Shown here one piece after another: positions 27,073 to 28,243 of a stretch of 28,243 nt of DNA. A program made the translations under genes and the position numbers. How positions within the stretch are numbered: position 1 is the first letter of the stretch; each line of letters begins with the position of its first letter. The DNA is taken from positions 1 to 28,243 of IMG/VR virus record IMGVR_UViG_3300027730_000112. The stretch is one strand, 5' to 3'. The DNA comes from a virus. The notes below the pieces were generated by a model, which had not been told where the DNA came from, did not search any database, and saw nothing but the letters and a program-made list of their open reading frames with translations.

Positions 27073-28243
27073 TTATCTAATTATTTCTCCATAAGAATAT
27101 GCGGCTCTATATCGACAATCTCCTGCATCAGCACCATTTAATTGCATTGTCATTCGAAGATTTAAGGGGTTGTTTGTATTTAATGAATAAATTGCTGTGG
27201 TAGTAGCTACCCTATCTGCAATACCAACATTAACAGCACCAAAAACATTATTCGTTGAAGATGCTATATCCATATTAACCACTTGTGAAGTTCCACTGAT
27301 ATCTAAAACTGAAAATTTTAATCTCAAAAATGATTCATCTCCTACAAATAAAGTTGAACTAGCAACAACCGTACTTCCGAGATAAAGTTTTACATAATTT
27401 GTAGTACAAGAATTAGTTTGAACATTTAATGGTTCGAATACAGATTCAACATTTAATTTTCCGTCTTTTAATAAAGCTGGTTTAAGATTTAATCCCCACA
27501 TTGTTATTTCTGTATTTCCACTTGTTGTTTGGGTTGTAGTAGTCGCAAATACTTTTTGTATATTAGTAAAATAATCTGATGTTGTAGTAGATACATTAAG
27601 TTGTGTTATTGTAGTTGATGCTAAATAAGCATTTCCTGTATTGGTTATTTGCGTCGTAGATGCTTGTTGATTGTAACTTGTTAAGTCCAAAAAGAAATCA
27701 GTATCGAAGTAAAATTCAGTTGGAGATTTTATTAATCCTAATATTTTTGTTACTGTTCCTGCCGTTGTTGAAGTTGCACCTGCTGTGTTAGAAAGATAGA
27801 CAAAATTTCCTGTAGTTCCTCCTATGTTATTAGTATCATAACCCTTTATCATTACTCCATTACTAATAATATTACCATCTGTTCCTGAGCCTTGAGCTAC
27901 CCCTAATAATACTCTTTGGGTTGTTGAAGCAAAATCAGCATCAGCTTTTCTCCATTCACCCTCAAATCTATTAAAATAAACAATTGTGCCTGTTGCTATT
28001 GTTTCTCCAGCATTACCAGCTACTACAATAGAATCATAAGAAACTGCACCACCACTTACTATTCCATCAACATAAGATTTTGTTGCAAAATGTGGACCAC
28101 TTAAAGGAGTTAATCCAGACCAATAAGCACTAATAGTCTCGTTATTTCTTTTCACAGCATATTCTGCAAACAAACAAGGAGAGTCTGACAAAATAAATAC
28201 TGATTGAGCAGCATGTCTCAAAGCTAACGTACTAGAAGCCACA
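27073..28243 (-). CDS. partial virion or fibre protein, Thr/Ser-rich
   Basis: Open to the right edge, so the N-terminus is missing; 389 codons are visible. The visible part is beta-rich and full of Ser/Thr runs (QASTTQITNTGNAYLASTTI, NVSTTTSDYF), with a SYVDGIVSGGAVSYDSIVVA stretch and a final GDCRYRAAYSYGEIIR. The SYVDG start, after an ATKSYVDG-type junction, is a phrase common in phage tail-fibre and baseplate proteins. Repeated ASTTT patterns are like those in the S74 protein. It heads the visible part of the late operon. Confidence 0.6.
   Translation of the reverse strand, partial: VASSTLALRHAAQSVFILSDSPCLFAEYAVKRNNETISAYWSGLTPLSGPHFATKSYVDGIVSGGAVSYDSIVVAGNAGETIATGTIVYFNRFEGEWRKADADFASTTQRVLLGVAQGSGTDGNIISNGVMIKGYDTNNIGGTTGNFVYLSNTAGATSTTAGTVTKILGLIKSPTEFYFDTDFFLDLTSYNQQASTTQITNTGNAYLASTTITQLNVSTTTSDYFTNIQKVFATTTTQTTSGNTEITMWGLNLKPALLKDGKLNVESVFEPLNVQTNSCTTNYVKLYLGSTVVASSTLFVGDESFLRLKFSVLDISGTSQVVNMDIASSTNNVFGAVNVGIADRVATTTAIYSLNTNNPLNLRMTMQLNGADAGDCRYRAAYSYGEIIR

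Noticed and set aside
1-28243. Reassigned stop codon (UGA as Gly or Trp, as in some Patescibacteria phages)
   Set aside because: Several intact genes end at TGA in the expected place (for example 5537, 16673 and 18583), Trp is coded by TGG, and the main proteins read without internal TGA.

Overview
The window is part of a tailed double-stranded DNA phage (or prophage-like contig). It holds a terminase small and large subunit pair, a portal protein, tail and virion-like proteins, a holin and endolysin, a DnaD-like replisome organizer, an ssDNA-binding-type protein and a Holliday-junction-type nuclease. Every gene I accept lies on the minus strand, so transcription runs from high to low coordinates. 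Most of the sequence is AT-rich, and most genes start in an A-rich context ending in AATAAC/T-ATG without a Shine-Dalgarno sequence. The code is standard: TGA is a stop and Trp is TGG. The GIGTTTP-type repeats of the S74 protein, the TTT-rich virion protein and the Cys/His/Asn wall hydrolase resemble proteins I associate with Patescibacteria (CPR, Parcubacteria-like hosts). That host assignment is an inference.

Layout in the order of transcription. 28243-20529: a partial virion or fibre protein, two large virion (possibly ejection) proteins, a collagen-like tail protein, an S74-type fibre with hydrophobic ends, and two coiled-coil proteins, one membrane-anchored. 20532-17374: a papain-family protease interrupted by an intein exactly before its catalytic cysteine, then an endolysin, a holin-like protein and a secreted small protein. 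17340-15600: a chain of small, independently transcribed cassettes (zinc ribbons and membrane peptides). Each cassette has its own promoter, most carry a DnaA-box-like TTRTCCACA element upstream of the -35, and several have their own terminator. Part of this stretch is much richer in GC and uses real Shine-Dalgarno sequences. 15610-11642: replication and recombination genes, with a candidate replication origin inside the DnaD-like gene. 11642-7472: accessory genes, including two proteins built around short-period DNA repeats (a macro-like/DUF7666/pentapeptide protein and a DUF6745-like tetrapeptide protein). 7397-1: a late block with a phage-encoded GroEL chaperonin, small proteins, TerS, TerL, portal, and the acidic start of what may be a scaffold gene at the left edge.

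Two promoter classes can be read. One is the TTRTCCACA-associated class in the early and accessory part. The other is a shared GCTTTACAAAT-N10-TATAATATA element in front of groEL and the portal gene, probably late. The chaperonin is transcribed just ahead of the packaging genes, which suggests a role in folding capsid or other virion proteins.

Points most worth a second look: the intein whose +1 residue is the protease nucleophile; the divergent GroEL without a visible GroES; the TTRTCCACA promoter array; the possible pseudoknot and attenuator in the leader of the DnaD-like gene; the 5-bp iteron array with a hairpin in that gene; tandem 13-bp operator palindromes; and the two repeat-built accessory proteins.
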